Source: Pedobacter sp. UBA2067
Lineage (GTDB): Bacteria; Bacteroidota; Bacteroidia; Sphingobacteriales; Sphingobacteriaceae
DNA length: 5,497 nucleotides
NCBI GenBank assembly: GCA_002333205.1
Contig: DDAD01000071.1
Coordinates: 47,051-52,547 of the forward strand
Direction of reading: 5' to 3'
Below are positions 1 through 5,497 of this stretch, piece after piece (the first letter of the stretch is position 1; the number at the start of each line of letters is the position of its first letter). The notes beneath the pieces were generated by a model. That model saw only the letters and a list, made by a program, of their open reading frames with translations, was not told where the DNA came from and ran no database searches. The position numbers and the translations under genes are program-made.

Positions 1-1459
1 ATCCCGGATCTATGGTCTTAACGCCATCACAGGGGCCATCAACATCATCACCCGAACTCCTGAAAAAACCGGTGCAGCAATGAACGTGTTTACGGGAAGC
101 AGCTTTAAAAAAGATGCCTCAAACGGTGAGACCTTCGCCAATTATGGTGTAAAACTAAGCGGCGATCTTGTGCTTGACAAGTCTAGTCACCTGTTTTCGG
201 TAAGTCAGGAAGCAAGCAATGGCTACCGCTACAACACTGCTTTCAACAACCAGAAGTTATATTACCAGGGGCGCGTAAACCTGTCTGCAGCAGACCAGCT
301 GGACGTGAATGCCGGGTACATCCACAACAACTTCGGGGCGAACGCTTTTTATTCCGCACCTGGAGACCTAGAAGCAGAAGAAACCGTGAAAACAGCATTG
401 GCTTCGGTGGCCTACATCCGCAACATCAATCCGAACTGGACTTTCGCGCCAAGGGTAAGCTACCGCTATAACATCGATGATTACCTGTACATCAAACAGA
501 CGCCAGACAAGTTCCACAATCACCATGAAACCGGCGTATTGGACCTGGAACTGAACAATACTATAGAGATCAGCATTGGTACATTCGGTTTAGGACTGGA
601 GCTGCGGACAGAAAACATTAACAGTACGAATCTGGGGAAGCGCGACCGGACCAACAGCGGCGCGTTTGCAGAGTACAAGTTTGAGCCGCTAGCTGGCCTG
701 CTGATCAACGCGGGAACTTATGTGAACTACAATTCAGACTATGGCTGGCAGGCATTCCCCGGCATAGACGCTGGTTACAACTTCTACGGCAATTGGAAGG
801 TGTTCATGAATCTTGGAACAGGGCAGCGCCTACCAACATACACCGACCTTTATTATAAAGGACCAACAAACATCGGCAATGCAGCGCTCGTTTCCGAGAA
901 GTCGAAATATGCGGAGGGTGGTATGAAATACCAGGACGCCAAGTTCACCTTCAATGCTAGTTATTTCAATCGGAAGATCAGCAACTTCATCGACTGGGTA
1001 AAAGCCGTTCAAACCGATCCATGGCAGCCCCGTAACTTCAGCGATGTAACCACCAAAGGTTTTACGATCAGTGGAGACTACCTGATGAACTTTGGGGCAA
1101 ACGCCAGTTTTAACAGCCTGCGAATTGGCGCATCTTACACCAACCTGGATCCCAGCTTCAAGACCACCATTGCGGATGCCGTATTTTCAAGATATGCACT
1201 GGAAAGCCTGAGAAATCAGCTGAGCCTGACCGCGAACGCACAGGCATTTAACCTGCTTTCCCTAACCCTGACCTCCAGGTTCAACGAACGAATCAATTAC
1301 AAAAGCTACCAAGTGCTGGATGCACGTTTGGCGGCGAATTTGAAGCGCTACCAGATCTACCTGGATGGCGCAAACTTACTGGATGTTCAGTACATCGAGT
1401 CTGGTGCCGTGCCGATGCCTGGTACCTGGCTTACCCTTGGTGTTAAAGCCAAGATCTAG
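1..1459 (+). CDS. TonB-dependent outer-membrane receptor, BtuB-like, 5'-truncated by window edge
   Basis: The reading frame is open from the first full codon at position 2 to the TAG at 1457-1459, giving 485 visible residues; the true start lies upstream of the window. The first visible residues (SRIYGLNAITGAINIIT) are the conserved end of a TonB receptor plug domain, so the Met at position 80 is internal. The rest is a beta-barrel of alternating polar/hydrophobic strands rich in Tyr, Asn and Gly. It contains a GQRLPTYTDLYY segment near 822-857, a diverged form of the usual GNPxLxPE loop (GNAALVSE, about 875-898), and the C-terminal YLDGANLLDVQYIESG block followed by PMPGTW (about 1358-1428). 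That ending is typical of the cobalamin-receptor (BtuB) group in Bacteroidota, so corrinoid uptake driven by TonB-ExbBD is the best inference, but the ligand is unproven. The chain ends in Ile rather than the usual terminal aromatic. About 130-150 N-terminal residues (signal peptide, TonB box, most of the plug) are missing. No SusD partner is visible, which argues against a SusC-type receptor. Confidence 0.9.
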   Translation, partial: SRIYGLNAITGAINIITRTPEKTGAAMNVFTGSSFKKDASNGETFANYGVKLSGDLVLDKSSHLFSVSQEASNGYRYNTAFNNQKLYYQGRVNLSAADQLDVNAGYIHNNFGANAFYSAPGDLEAEETVKTALASVAYIRNINPNWTFAPRVSYRYNIDDYLYIKQTPDKFHNHHETGVLDLELNNTIEISIGTFGLGLELRTENINSTNLGKRDRTNSGAFAEYKFEPLAGLLINAGTYVNYNSDYGWQAFPGIDAGYNFYGNWKVFMNLGTGQRLPTYTDLYYKGPTNIGNAALVSEKSKYAEGGMKYQDAKFTFNASYFNRKISNFIDWVKAVQTDPWQPRNFSDVTTKGFTISGDYLMNFGANASFNSLRIGASYTNLDPSFKTTIADAVFSRYALESLRNQLSLTANAQAFNLLSLTLTSRFNERINYKSYQVLDARLAANLKRYQIYLDGANLLDVQYIESGAVPMPGTWLTLGVKAKI

Positions 1460-1461
1460 AC

Positions 1462-1480
1462 CTGCTGCCTGAGCAGTTTC
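1462..1480 (+). terminator. weak hairpin just after the receptor stop codon
   Basis: CTGCT (1462-1466) and AGCAG (1472-1476) can form a 5-bp stem around a 5-base loop, followed by TTTC. It begins three bases after the TAG of the left receptor. The stem is short and the T-run poor, so it is at best an auxiliary terminator or 3'-end stabiliser beside the stronger hairpin at 1502-1531. Confidence 0.2.
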
Positions 1481-1501
1481 TATTAAAATCTGTTTTCATT
1501 T

Positions 1502-1531
1502 GTAAATAGCCGTTATTAAACGGCTATTTAC
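1502..1531 (+). terminator. strong stem-loop, probable transcription terminator of the receptor gene
   Basis: The arms GTAAATAGCCGTT (1502-1514) and AACGGCTATTTAC (1519-1531) are perfect reverse complements, giving a 13-bp stem with an ATTA tetraloop, 42 bases after the receptor stop codon. A long A/T-flanked stem with a GC core suits an intrinsic terminator. The downstream bases hold only a scattered T-rich stretch (1542-1550), so termination strength is uncertain. The stem is symmetric and could also act on the opposite strand, but no minus-strand gene ends here. Confidence 0.6.
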
Positions 1532-1587
1532 GTAAGTATCCGTTTGTTTTACGGCTATACCTTCATCTGCTGTTCACCTTTGTTCTG

Positions 1588-1605
1588 GCGATTGACAATG
1601 ATCGC
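1588..1605. promoter_or_regulatory. 18-base dyad upstream of ssb, possible operator
   Basis: GCGAT (1588-1592) is matched by ATCGC (1601-1605), and between and overlapping them ATTG (1591-1594) mirrors CAAT (1596-1599). The site is 27-44 bases before the ssb start, where a regulator could act. A weak -7-like CACCTTTG (1575-1582, five of six specified bases of TAnnTTTG) lies just upstream. A short dyad like this is easily found by chance, so this is only a candidate. Confidence 0.18.
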
Positions 1606-1631
1606 AATCTTTTAACTTAAAACTCAGCATC

Positions 1632-1964
1632 ATGGACTACTCAAAAAACAGCGTACGCTTAGCAGGTTTCACCGGAACAGATCCAGTAATTGTCGATTAT
1701 CCCGGCAGCAAAAGAATGGCACGTATCAGTCTTGCCGTAAACGAATCTTACAAAAACACCAGCGGAGATTTTGTAAAGAAAACACAATGGTTCAACCTGG
1801 TGTTCTGGAACAGGAAAGTTGAACTTATTGAAGGTAGTATCACAAAAGGTACAGCGATTTGTATAGAAGGCAAATTAAATAACCAAACTTACACGGATAA
1901 AAAAGGAGAACAGCGATTCAGTACCGAAATTATTGTCAATGCCATAGAGGTCATCTCAAAATGA
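1632..1964 (+). CDS. ssb: single-stranded DNA-binding protein, short form without the acidic tail
   Basis: This 110-residue protein is an SSB-type OB fold from end to end. Landmarks match bacterial SSB: VRLAGFTGTDP at residues 8-18 (strand 1 and the G-x-DP turn), SLAVNESYKN at 33-42, KTQWFNLVFWNRK at 50-62 (like the TEWHRVVLFGK stretch of E. coli SSB), IEGKLNNQTYTD at 78-89, and RFSTEIIVNAIEV at 95-107. DNA-stacking aromatics are kept or exchanged for other aromatics: Y40, W53, W59 and Y87 sit roughly where E. coli has W40, W54, F60 and W88. The protein stops where the flexible linker would begin. There is no Gly/Pro-rich linker and no DDDIPF-like tip, the part that recruits repair and replication proteins in canonical SSB. 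No tail appears in another frame downstream, so this looks natural rather than frameshifted. The likely role is an accessory or paralogous ssDNA binder in the cytoplasm. ATG 1632 is the sensible start because the conserved strand begins a few residues later; no Shine-Dalgarno is seen. G+C is about 38% by hand count over 1681-1920, lower than its neighbours. Confidence 0.93.
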   Translation: MDYSKNSVRLAGFTGTDPVIVDYPGSKRMARISLAVNESYKNTSGDFVKKTQWFNLVFWNRKVELIEGSITKGTAICIEGKLNNQTYTDKKGEQRFSTEIIVNAIEVISK

Positions 1965-2015
1965 GCCAGGTGCCAGTGTTAAAACTTCTCACCTTGATGT
2001 ATCATTTTGAATAGT

Positions 2016-2048
2016 CTTGTTGTGTTGTAAATCAGTAACTTAGGTTTG
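2016..2048 (+). promoter_or_regulatory. candidate Bacteroidota-type promoter of the oligopeptidase gene
   Basis: TAGGTTTG at 2041-2048 matches every specified base of the Bacteroidota -7 consensus TAnnTTTG. A -33-like CTTG (2016-2019) lies 21 bases upstream, or alternatively GTTG (2019-2022) 18 bases upstream. Both spacings are within the range reported for the group's primary sigma factor. Transcription would start around 2053-2057, leaving a leader of only about 10 bases before the ATG at 2066, which agrees with the absence of a Shine-Dalgarno sequence. The assignment is by consensus matching only. Confidence 0.45.
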
Positions 2049-2055
2049 AACCTAA
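2040..2055. promoter_or_regulatory. 16-bp palindrome covering the -7 element, possible operator
   Basis: TTAGGTT (2040-2046) and AACCTAA (2049-2055) are exact reverse complements around a central TG. The palindrome encloses the whole putative -7 box and reaches the expected transcription start, 10 bases before the ATG. A dimeric repressor bound here would block transcription. With only two central bases it is better suited to protein binding than to an RNA hairpin. No regulator gene is in the window. Confidence 0.3.
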
Positions 2056-2065
2056 TGCTTCTTCA

Positions 2066-2116
2066 ATGAAAGATAAACTCTTAGGCTTTTTGTTGCTTAC
2101 TGCAACGGCGGCCTGT
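2066..2116 (+). other. lipoprotein (type II) signal peptide of the oligopeptidase
   Basis: The first 17 residues have a short basic start (K2, K4), a hydrophobic core LLGFLLL (residues 5-11) and a lipobox-like TAAC ending at Cys17. The -3 residue is Thr instead of the common Leu, but small residues fill -1 and -2 and no charge falls in the core. Residues after Cys (NSTEKD) carry only scattered acids, so a surface-export signal of the Bacteroidota type is not clear. Periplasmic-face anchoring is at least as likely. Confidence 0.7.
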
Positions 2117-4213
2117 AACAGCACTGAAAAAGACATGAATAATTACAAATGGCCGGATGCGACCCCACCGGTAGCAGATATGAAACCGATGCCAAGATCG
2201 CTGCACGGCGACACGGTTATCGATAACTACTACTGGATGATCGACTACTTCAAAAAAGGACCAGACAGCAATAAGGTAGTCGAATACCTAAGGGCAGAAA
2301 ACAACTATCTGGATACCATGATGAGTGGTACGAAGGATTTTCAGAAATCGCTGTTTAAGGAACTCAAAGGTCGTATAAAGGAAAAAGATGAGAGCGTACC
2401 GGCATTGAAGAATGGCTATTACTATTACACCCGGACAGAAGACGGAAAGCAATACTTCAAGTACTGCCGTAAGAAGGGGAGTCTGGAGACCAAAGAAGAA
2501 GTGCTGCTGGACATTGATGATATGGCAAACGGCAGTGCATTTTATTCCGCAGCAGGATTTAGCGTGAGTCCCGACAACCGCTACCTGGCCTACGGCGTTG
2601 ATAAACTCTCACGCCGCCAGTATACCATCTATATCAAGGACCTGCAAACGGGCGAGATTATGAAGGATGCTATCCCAAATACGGAGGCTGATCCAACTTG
2701 GGCAGCCGATAATAGAACCCTTTTCTACACCTCCAAAAACATCAAAACCTTACTTAGCGAAAAGGTGAAAAAGCATAAGCTTGGAACGGAGACAAGCCAG
2801 GATGAAGTTGTTTATCATGAGAAAGATCCAAGCAACTATATCGGGGTTTATAAATCAAAGTCAAACCAGAAGATCTTCATCTATTCGGGCGCAACGATGT
2901 CCTCAGAAATGCGCTACATCGATGCCGACAAACCTGATCAAAGCTTTAAGCTATTCCAACCCCGTATTAAAGATGTGCTTTATGATGTGATTGCCTTAGA
3001 AGATAAGTTCCTCATCCGGACCAACCTGGATGCTAAGAATTTCCGCATGATGGAATGTCCAATGGACAACACCGGTCGCGAACATTGGAAAGAAGTCATA
3101 CCACACCGCAAAGACGTGCTCTTGCAATACGTTGACGAGTTTAAAGATTTTATCGTGCTCTCCGAACGTAAGAATGGATTGGTCCAGCTACGCATCCAGC
3201 GGCGTGACGGCAACGAACACGACGTAGAGTTTAATGAGCCAGCCTACCTGCTGGAGAGTGCGGAAAATCCGGAATATAATTCCAAGACACTGCGTTTTAT
3301 CTATACTTCTCTAACCACGCCAGTTTCTACGTATGACTATAACATGGAGACCGAGGCACGTAAACTGATGAAACGGCAGGAGATCGTTGGTGGTTATGAA
3401 CCGAAAGAATACACGACCGAGCGCATCTTTGCAACAGCGAAAGATGGCACAAAGGTTCCAATCGCATTAGTCTATAAGAACACCACCAAACGTGACGGCA
3501 CGGCACCATTGCTGCTATATGGCTATGGTTCCTACGGCGCCAACATGGATGCAGCGTTCTCCAGAAATGTGCTCAGCCTGCTCAACCGAGGCTTCATCTA
3601 TGCCATTGCAAACATCCGCGGTGGCCAGGAACTTGGCCGGCAGTGGTATGAAGACGGTAAGCTCATGAAAAAGGAGAACACTTTCACCGACTTCATTAGC
3701 TCGGGTGAGTATCTGATTGATCAGAAATACACTTCCAAAGGCCACCTGTATGCGCAGGGAGGAAGCGCGGGTGGTCTCCTGATGGGCGCGGTGGCGAATA
3801 TGGCCCCTGATCTATGGAAGGGTATTATTGCACAGGTACCTTTCGTCGATGTGGTGAATACCATGCTTGATGAAAGTATCCCTTTAACCACCAATGAGTT
3901 TGATGAATGGGGCAATCCTAAAAAGAAGGATGCTTACGAGTACATGAAGCGCTACTCGCCCTACGAAAACATTGAACCAAAAGCCTATCCGAATATGCTG
4001 GTAACCACTGGTCTGCACGATAGTCAGGTGCAGTACTTCGAACCGGCCAAATGGGTGGCGAAATTGAGGGCCACGAAAACGGATCAGAATGTCTTACTGC
4101 TAAAGACCAATATGGAATTTGGGCATGGTGGTGCTTCAGGAAGGTTTGATTACCTGAAGGATGTTGCACTCAACTATGCTTTTCTGTTTGCTTTAGAAGG
4201 CATCAATAAATAG
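2066..4213 (+). CDS. ptrB: oligopeptidase B, lipoprotein form (prolyl oligopeptidase family S9A)
   Basis: This 715-residue serine peptidase hydrolyses peptides, in its family typically after Lys/Arg in substrates short enough to enter the propeller-gated chamber. After the signal peptide come the family N-terminal segment (LHGDTVIDNYYWM, about residues 47-59), a beta-propeller (roughly 105-440) and the alpha/beta-hydrolase domain (roughly 440-715). The catalytic triad is Ser567 in GGSAGG, Asp652 in TTGLHDSQVQYFEPAKW, and His687 in GHGGASGRF. The Ser-Asp and Asp-His spacings of 85 and 35 residues equal those of E. coli OpB (S532, D617, H652 as I recall). The oxyanion Tyr is Y487 in YGYGSYG. 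The acidic specificity positions are only partly kept: D495 with A497, and E611 with D613. Unlike cytosolic E. coli OpB (about 686 residues), it starts with a lipoprotein signal ending at Cys17, so it is probably anchored in the envelope. ATG 2066 is the first start after an in-frame stop at 2036. It probably has its own promoter 101 bases beyond ssb and converges on the next receptor gene. Confidence 0.95.
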   Translation: MKDKLLGFLLLTATAACNSTEKDMNNYKWPDATPPVADMKPMPRSLHGDTVIDNYYWMIDYFKKGPDSNKVVEYLRAENNYLDTMMSGTKDFQKSLFKELKGRIKEKDESVPALKNGYYYYTRTEDGKQYFKYCRKKGSLETKEEVLLDIDDMANGSAFYSAAGFSVSPDNRYLAYGVDKLSRRQYTIYIKDLQTGEIMKDAIPNTEADPTWAADNRTLFYTSKNIKTLLSEKVKKHKLGTETSQDEVVYHEKDPSNYIGVYKSKSNQKIFIYSGATMSSEMRYIDADKPDQSFKLFQPRIKDVLYDVIALEDKFLIRTNLDAKNFRMMECPMDNTGREHWKEVIPHRKDVLLQYVDEFKDFIVLSERKNGLVQLRIQRRDGNEHDVEFNEPAYLLESAENPEYNSKTLRFIYTSLTTPVSTYDYNMETEARKLMKRQEIVGGYEPKEYTTERIFATAKDGTKVPIALVYKNTTKRDGTAPLLLYGYGSYGANMDAAFSRNVLSLLNRGFIYAIANIRGGQELGRQWYEDGKLMKKENTFTDFISSGEYLIDQKYTSKGHLYAQGGSAGGLLMGAVANMAPDLWKGIIAQVPFVDVVNTMLDESIPLTTNEFDEWGNPKKKDAYEYMKRYSPYENIEPKAYPNMLVTTGLHDSQVQYFEPAKWVAKLRATKTDQNVLLLKTNMEFGHGGASGRFDYLKDVALNYAFLFALEGINK

Positions 4214-4228
4214 CATCAAACTTTGGAA

Positions 4229-4253
4229 AGCTTACCGGTTAAACCGGTAAGCT
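4229..4253. terminator. near-perfect palindrome between convergent genes, probable bidirectional terminator
   Basis: AGCTTACCGGTT (4229-4240) and AACCGGTAAGCT (4242-4253) are exact reverse complements around one A. As RNA this gives about a 10-bp stem with a 5-base loop on either strand. It begins 16 bases after the oligopeptidase stop and contains the stop and last codons of the minus-strand receptor. Neither side has a good T-run (ACACCCC after it on plus; on minus the complement of the bases before it, TCCAAAGTTTG), so efficiency is uncertain, but its place between two convergent 3' ends favours a shared terminator. Confidence 0.6.
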
Positions 4254-5497
4254 ACACCCCCATAAAAGTTTCTGGTTGCCGCAGGATTGAAATACCTGTT
4301 TCCAGCAGCATTCAGGTCATTACCCAAGCTGTATTTCTCATTGAAGAGATTATCTACACCTGCATAAATCTCCAGTAGGGCCTTGTTGAATTTCAAAGTT
4401 CTCCAGCCAATCTTGCTTTGTACCAGATGATACTTATCGGCAAAGACCGAGTTGGCATCATTCAGCGGAATACGTGACGTAAAATTATGCTGCGCGAAGA
4501 AATAAAAACCTTTTGGAAACTGCATGTCCACACTGCTGACGATACTTCCCTTCGGTACACCAGTAAGCCTGTTGCCCGAGTAATCTGCTGTGCGGTCCAG
4601 GTAATCTCTAAACCTGAACTTGCTCAATGTATAAGCACTCCGAAGTTGCAAGCCCCGTACAAAGCGGCTTTCTGCGTAAGGCAGTAACCATGCACTTACC
4701 GAAGTTTCCAATCCATACTGATTAGTTCCGCCAGCATTGACAAGGAACTCGGTATCATCCTCATTCAAGCGCCTCACGATGGCATTGTCTAAGCGGTAGT
4801 AAAATCCAGCGATGTCTGCACTTACCCGTTGGTCCCTGCTGTGAAAAGTAAAGCCAGTTTCGTAGTTCCAACCCGATTCAGGCTGAAGGTCCACATTGAT
4901 CACCTGGTCTGAAGCCCGGATTTCCGCAATCGTAGGTGGCGAATAGCCTTTACTTACCGAAGCCCTCCAGGCAAAATCCTTATTGATCAAATAGGAGAGT
5001 GCTACACGCGGCATCAACTGCACATCCAGCTCGTTCGTGCGCTCGGCTATGGCGACAGGCGCAAGGCTCTCGTAATCATATTTGTACAGGTTGGCACTGG
5101 CTGAAAGTTCCAGCAACCACTTATCCCTGAAATCGAAGTTCGCATGCAGAAACGCAAAGTTTGATGCTGCGTGCAGCTTATCTTTCGACTGCACCGCTGC
5201 CGGTGTACCAAGGTTGTTGTCGTAGTTGTTGATGTCTGAAGAGGTGCCTGTGCTTTCAACACCCAGGTTGAAGCTATATTTCAAATCCTGAACTTCCTGC
5301 TGGTATTCTACGAAAGTGCGCAAGCCTAGCGTCGACTCAAATCGCTGTTCATAATTGGTGATGAAAGGATTTTTGAAGTCGATATAGGCGCCATATACAG
5401 CGGCTACGTGCCGGAATCCGGGAGCAAACCGCCACTCATTGGATATGCCACCGAAGAGCATCTTGCTGTAAATCCCGGCTTGCTGTTCTGCCGCGGA
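4232..5497 (-). CDS. TonB-dependent outer-membrane receptor, FecA/siderophore-like barrel, 5'-truncated by window edge
   Basis: On the minus strand the frame is open from the right edge to the TAA at 4234-4232, giving 421 visible residues. Twelve in-frame codons precede the Met at 5461 without a stop, so that Met is internal and the real start is outside the window. All of the visible part is TonB-receptor beta-barrel. It has SKGYSPPTIAEIRASD (about 4910-4960), a conserved strand/loop of ferric-siderophore receptors; the ESGWNYETGF strand that follows; and the C-terminal AGVDNLFNEKYSLGND block (about 4315-4362), then RYFNPAATRNFYGG and AYRF. Overall it resembles FecA-like receptors of Bacteroidota, so uptake of a ferric chelate is the best guess, but ligand assignment from the barrel alone is weak. 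Receptors of this kind are usually around 700-800 residues, so signal peptide, plug and the first strands are missing. After the usual terminal RF it carries two more residues (NR), encoded inside the terminator palindrome. It converges on the oligopeptidase gene with 18 bases between stops. Confidence 0.9.
   Translation of the reverse strand, partial: SAAEQQAGIYSKMLFGGISNEWRFAPGFRHVAAVYGAYIDFKNPFITNYEQRFESTLGLRTFVEYQQEVQDLKYSFNLGVESTGTSSDINNYDNNLGTPAAVQSKDKLHAASNFAFLHANFDFRDKWLLELSASANLYKYDYESLAPVAIAERTNELDVQLMPRVALSYLINKDFAWRASVSKGYSPPTIAEIRASDQVINVDLQPESGWNYETGFTFHSRDQRVSADIAGFYYRLDNAIVRRLNEDDTEFLVNAGGTNQYGLETSVSAWLLPYAESRFVRGLQLRSAYTLSKFRFRDYLDRTADYSGNRLTGVPKGSIVSSVDMQFPKGFYFFAQHNFTSRIPLNDANSVFADKYHLVQSKIGWRTLKFNKALLEIYAGVDNLFNEKYSLGNDLNAAGNRYFNPAATRNFYGGVAYRFNR

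Noticed and set aside
80..82. ATG at 80 as the start of the left receptor
   Set aside because: The frame is open back to position 2 and encodes the conserved plug-domain end before this Met, so it is internal.
1592..1620. Sigma-70-like TTGACA at 1592-1597 as the ssb promoter
   Set aside because: The matching -10 position (ACTTAA, 1615-1620) is poor, and Bacteroidota primary sigma factors do not use the TTGACA/TATAAT consensus.
1965..1994. AGGTG (1968-1972) / CACCT (1990-1994) as a terminator after ssb
   Set aside because: Only five base pairs with a 17-base loop and no T-run; too weak to support.
1962..2065. A frameshifted acidic tail of SSB beyond the stop codon
   Set aside because: No frame after 1964 gives a Gly/Pro linker or an acidic DDDIPF-like end.
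3515..4169. Several minus-strand open frames of 60-83 codons opposite the peptidase
   Set aside because: They lie opposite the conserved catalytic domain and their translations look like antisense noise (Ser/Arg/Pro-rich, no motif).
4487..4687. 66-codon plus-strand open frame inside the right receptor
   Set aside because: It is antisense to a well-conserved barrel coding region, with no recognisable domain; a shadow of the real gene.
5459..5461. Minus-strand ATG at 5461 as the start of the right receptor
   Set aside because: Twelve codons upstream to the window edge are open in the same frame, and a receptor needs a signal peptide and plug that are absent from the visible part.
1..5497. SusC/SusD-type polysaccharide locus or a novel system joining the four genes
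   Set aside because: No SusD, glycan enzyme or regulator is visible, both receptors look like BtuB/FecA types, and the genes are separated by terminators or convergent; the neighbourhood looks ordinary.

Overview
The window looks like ordinary chromosome from a member of the Bacteroidota, probably of the Sphingobacteriia/Chitinophagia kind. This is inferred from several signs. There are two TonB-dependent outer-membrane receptors of Bacteroidota flavour. None of the starts has an obvious Shine-Dalgarno sequence. One promoter carries an exact TAnnTTTG -7 element. The peptidase is a lipoprotein form of oligopeptidase B. Base composition is mid-range, about 50-55% G+C on sampled lines of the large genes and lower in ssb. 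Genus cannot be fixed from the sequence alone.

Layout, left to right. (1) Positions 1-1459, plus strand: the C-terminal three quarters or so of a BtuB-like TonB-dependent receptor, cut by the left edge of the window. (2) 1460-1631: intergenic region with a strong 13-bp hairpin (likely terminator) and, nearer the next gene, a small dyad. (3) 1632-1964, plus: a 110-residue single-stranded DNA-binding protein made of the OB fold only, with no acidic C-terminal tail. (4) 1965-2065: intergenic region holding a good Bacteroidota-type promoter whose -7 element lies inside a 16-bp palindrome. (5) 2066-4213, plus: a complete 715-residue oligopeptidase B (family S9A) with a lipoprotein signal peptide and an intact Ser567-Asp652-His687 triad. 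(6) 4229-4253: a near-perfect palindrome between two convergent genes, likely a shared terminator. (7) 4232-5497, minus: the C-terminal barrel of a second TonB-dependent receptor (FecA/siderophore-like), cut by the right edge.

The genes do not form an evident pathway. The two receptors import scarce ligands (probably a corrinoid, and an iron chelate or similar) across the outer membrane. The peptidase is probably an envelope enzyme that trims basic peptides. The small SSB binds single-stranded DNA in the cytoplasm. The ssb and peptidase genes point the same way with no clear terminator between them, but the peptidase has its own candidate promoter. I found no RNA gene, CRISPR array, insertion sequence, prophage or defence system, and nothing that amounts to a new biological system. 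The most useful points for follow-up are the altered specificity residues and lipoprotein signal of the oligopeptidase, the palindrome over its promoter, the tail-less SSB, and a receptor whose last codons are built from the terminator palindrome.
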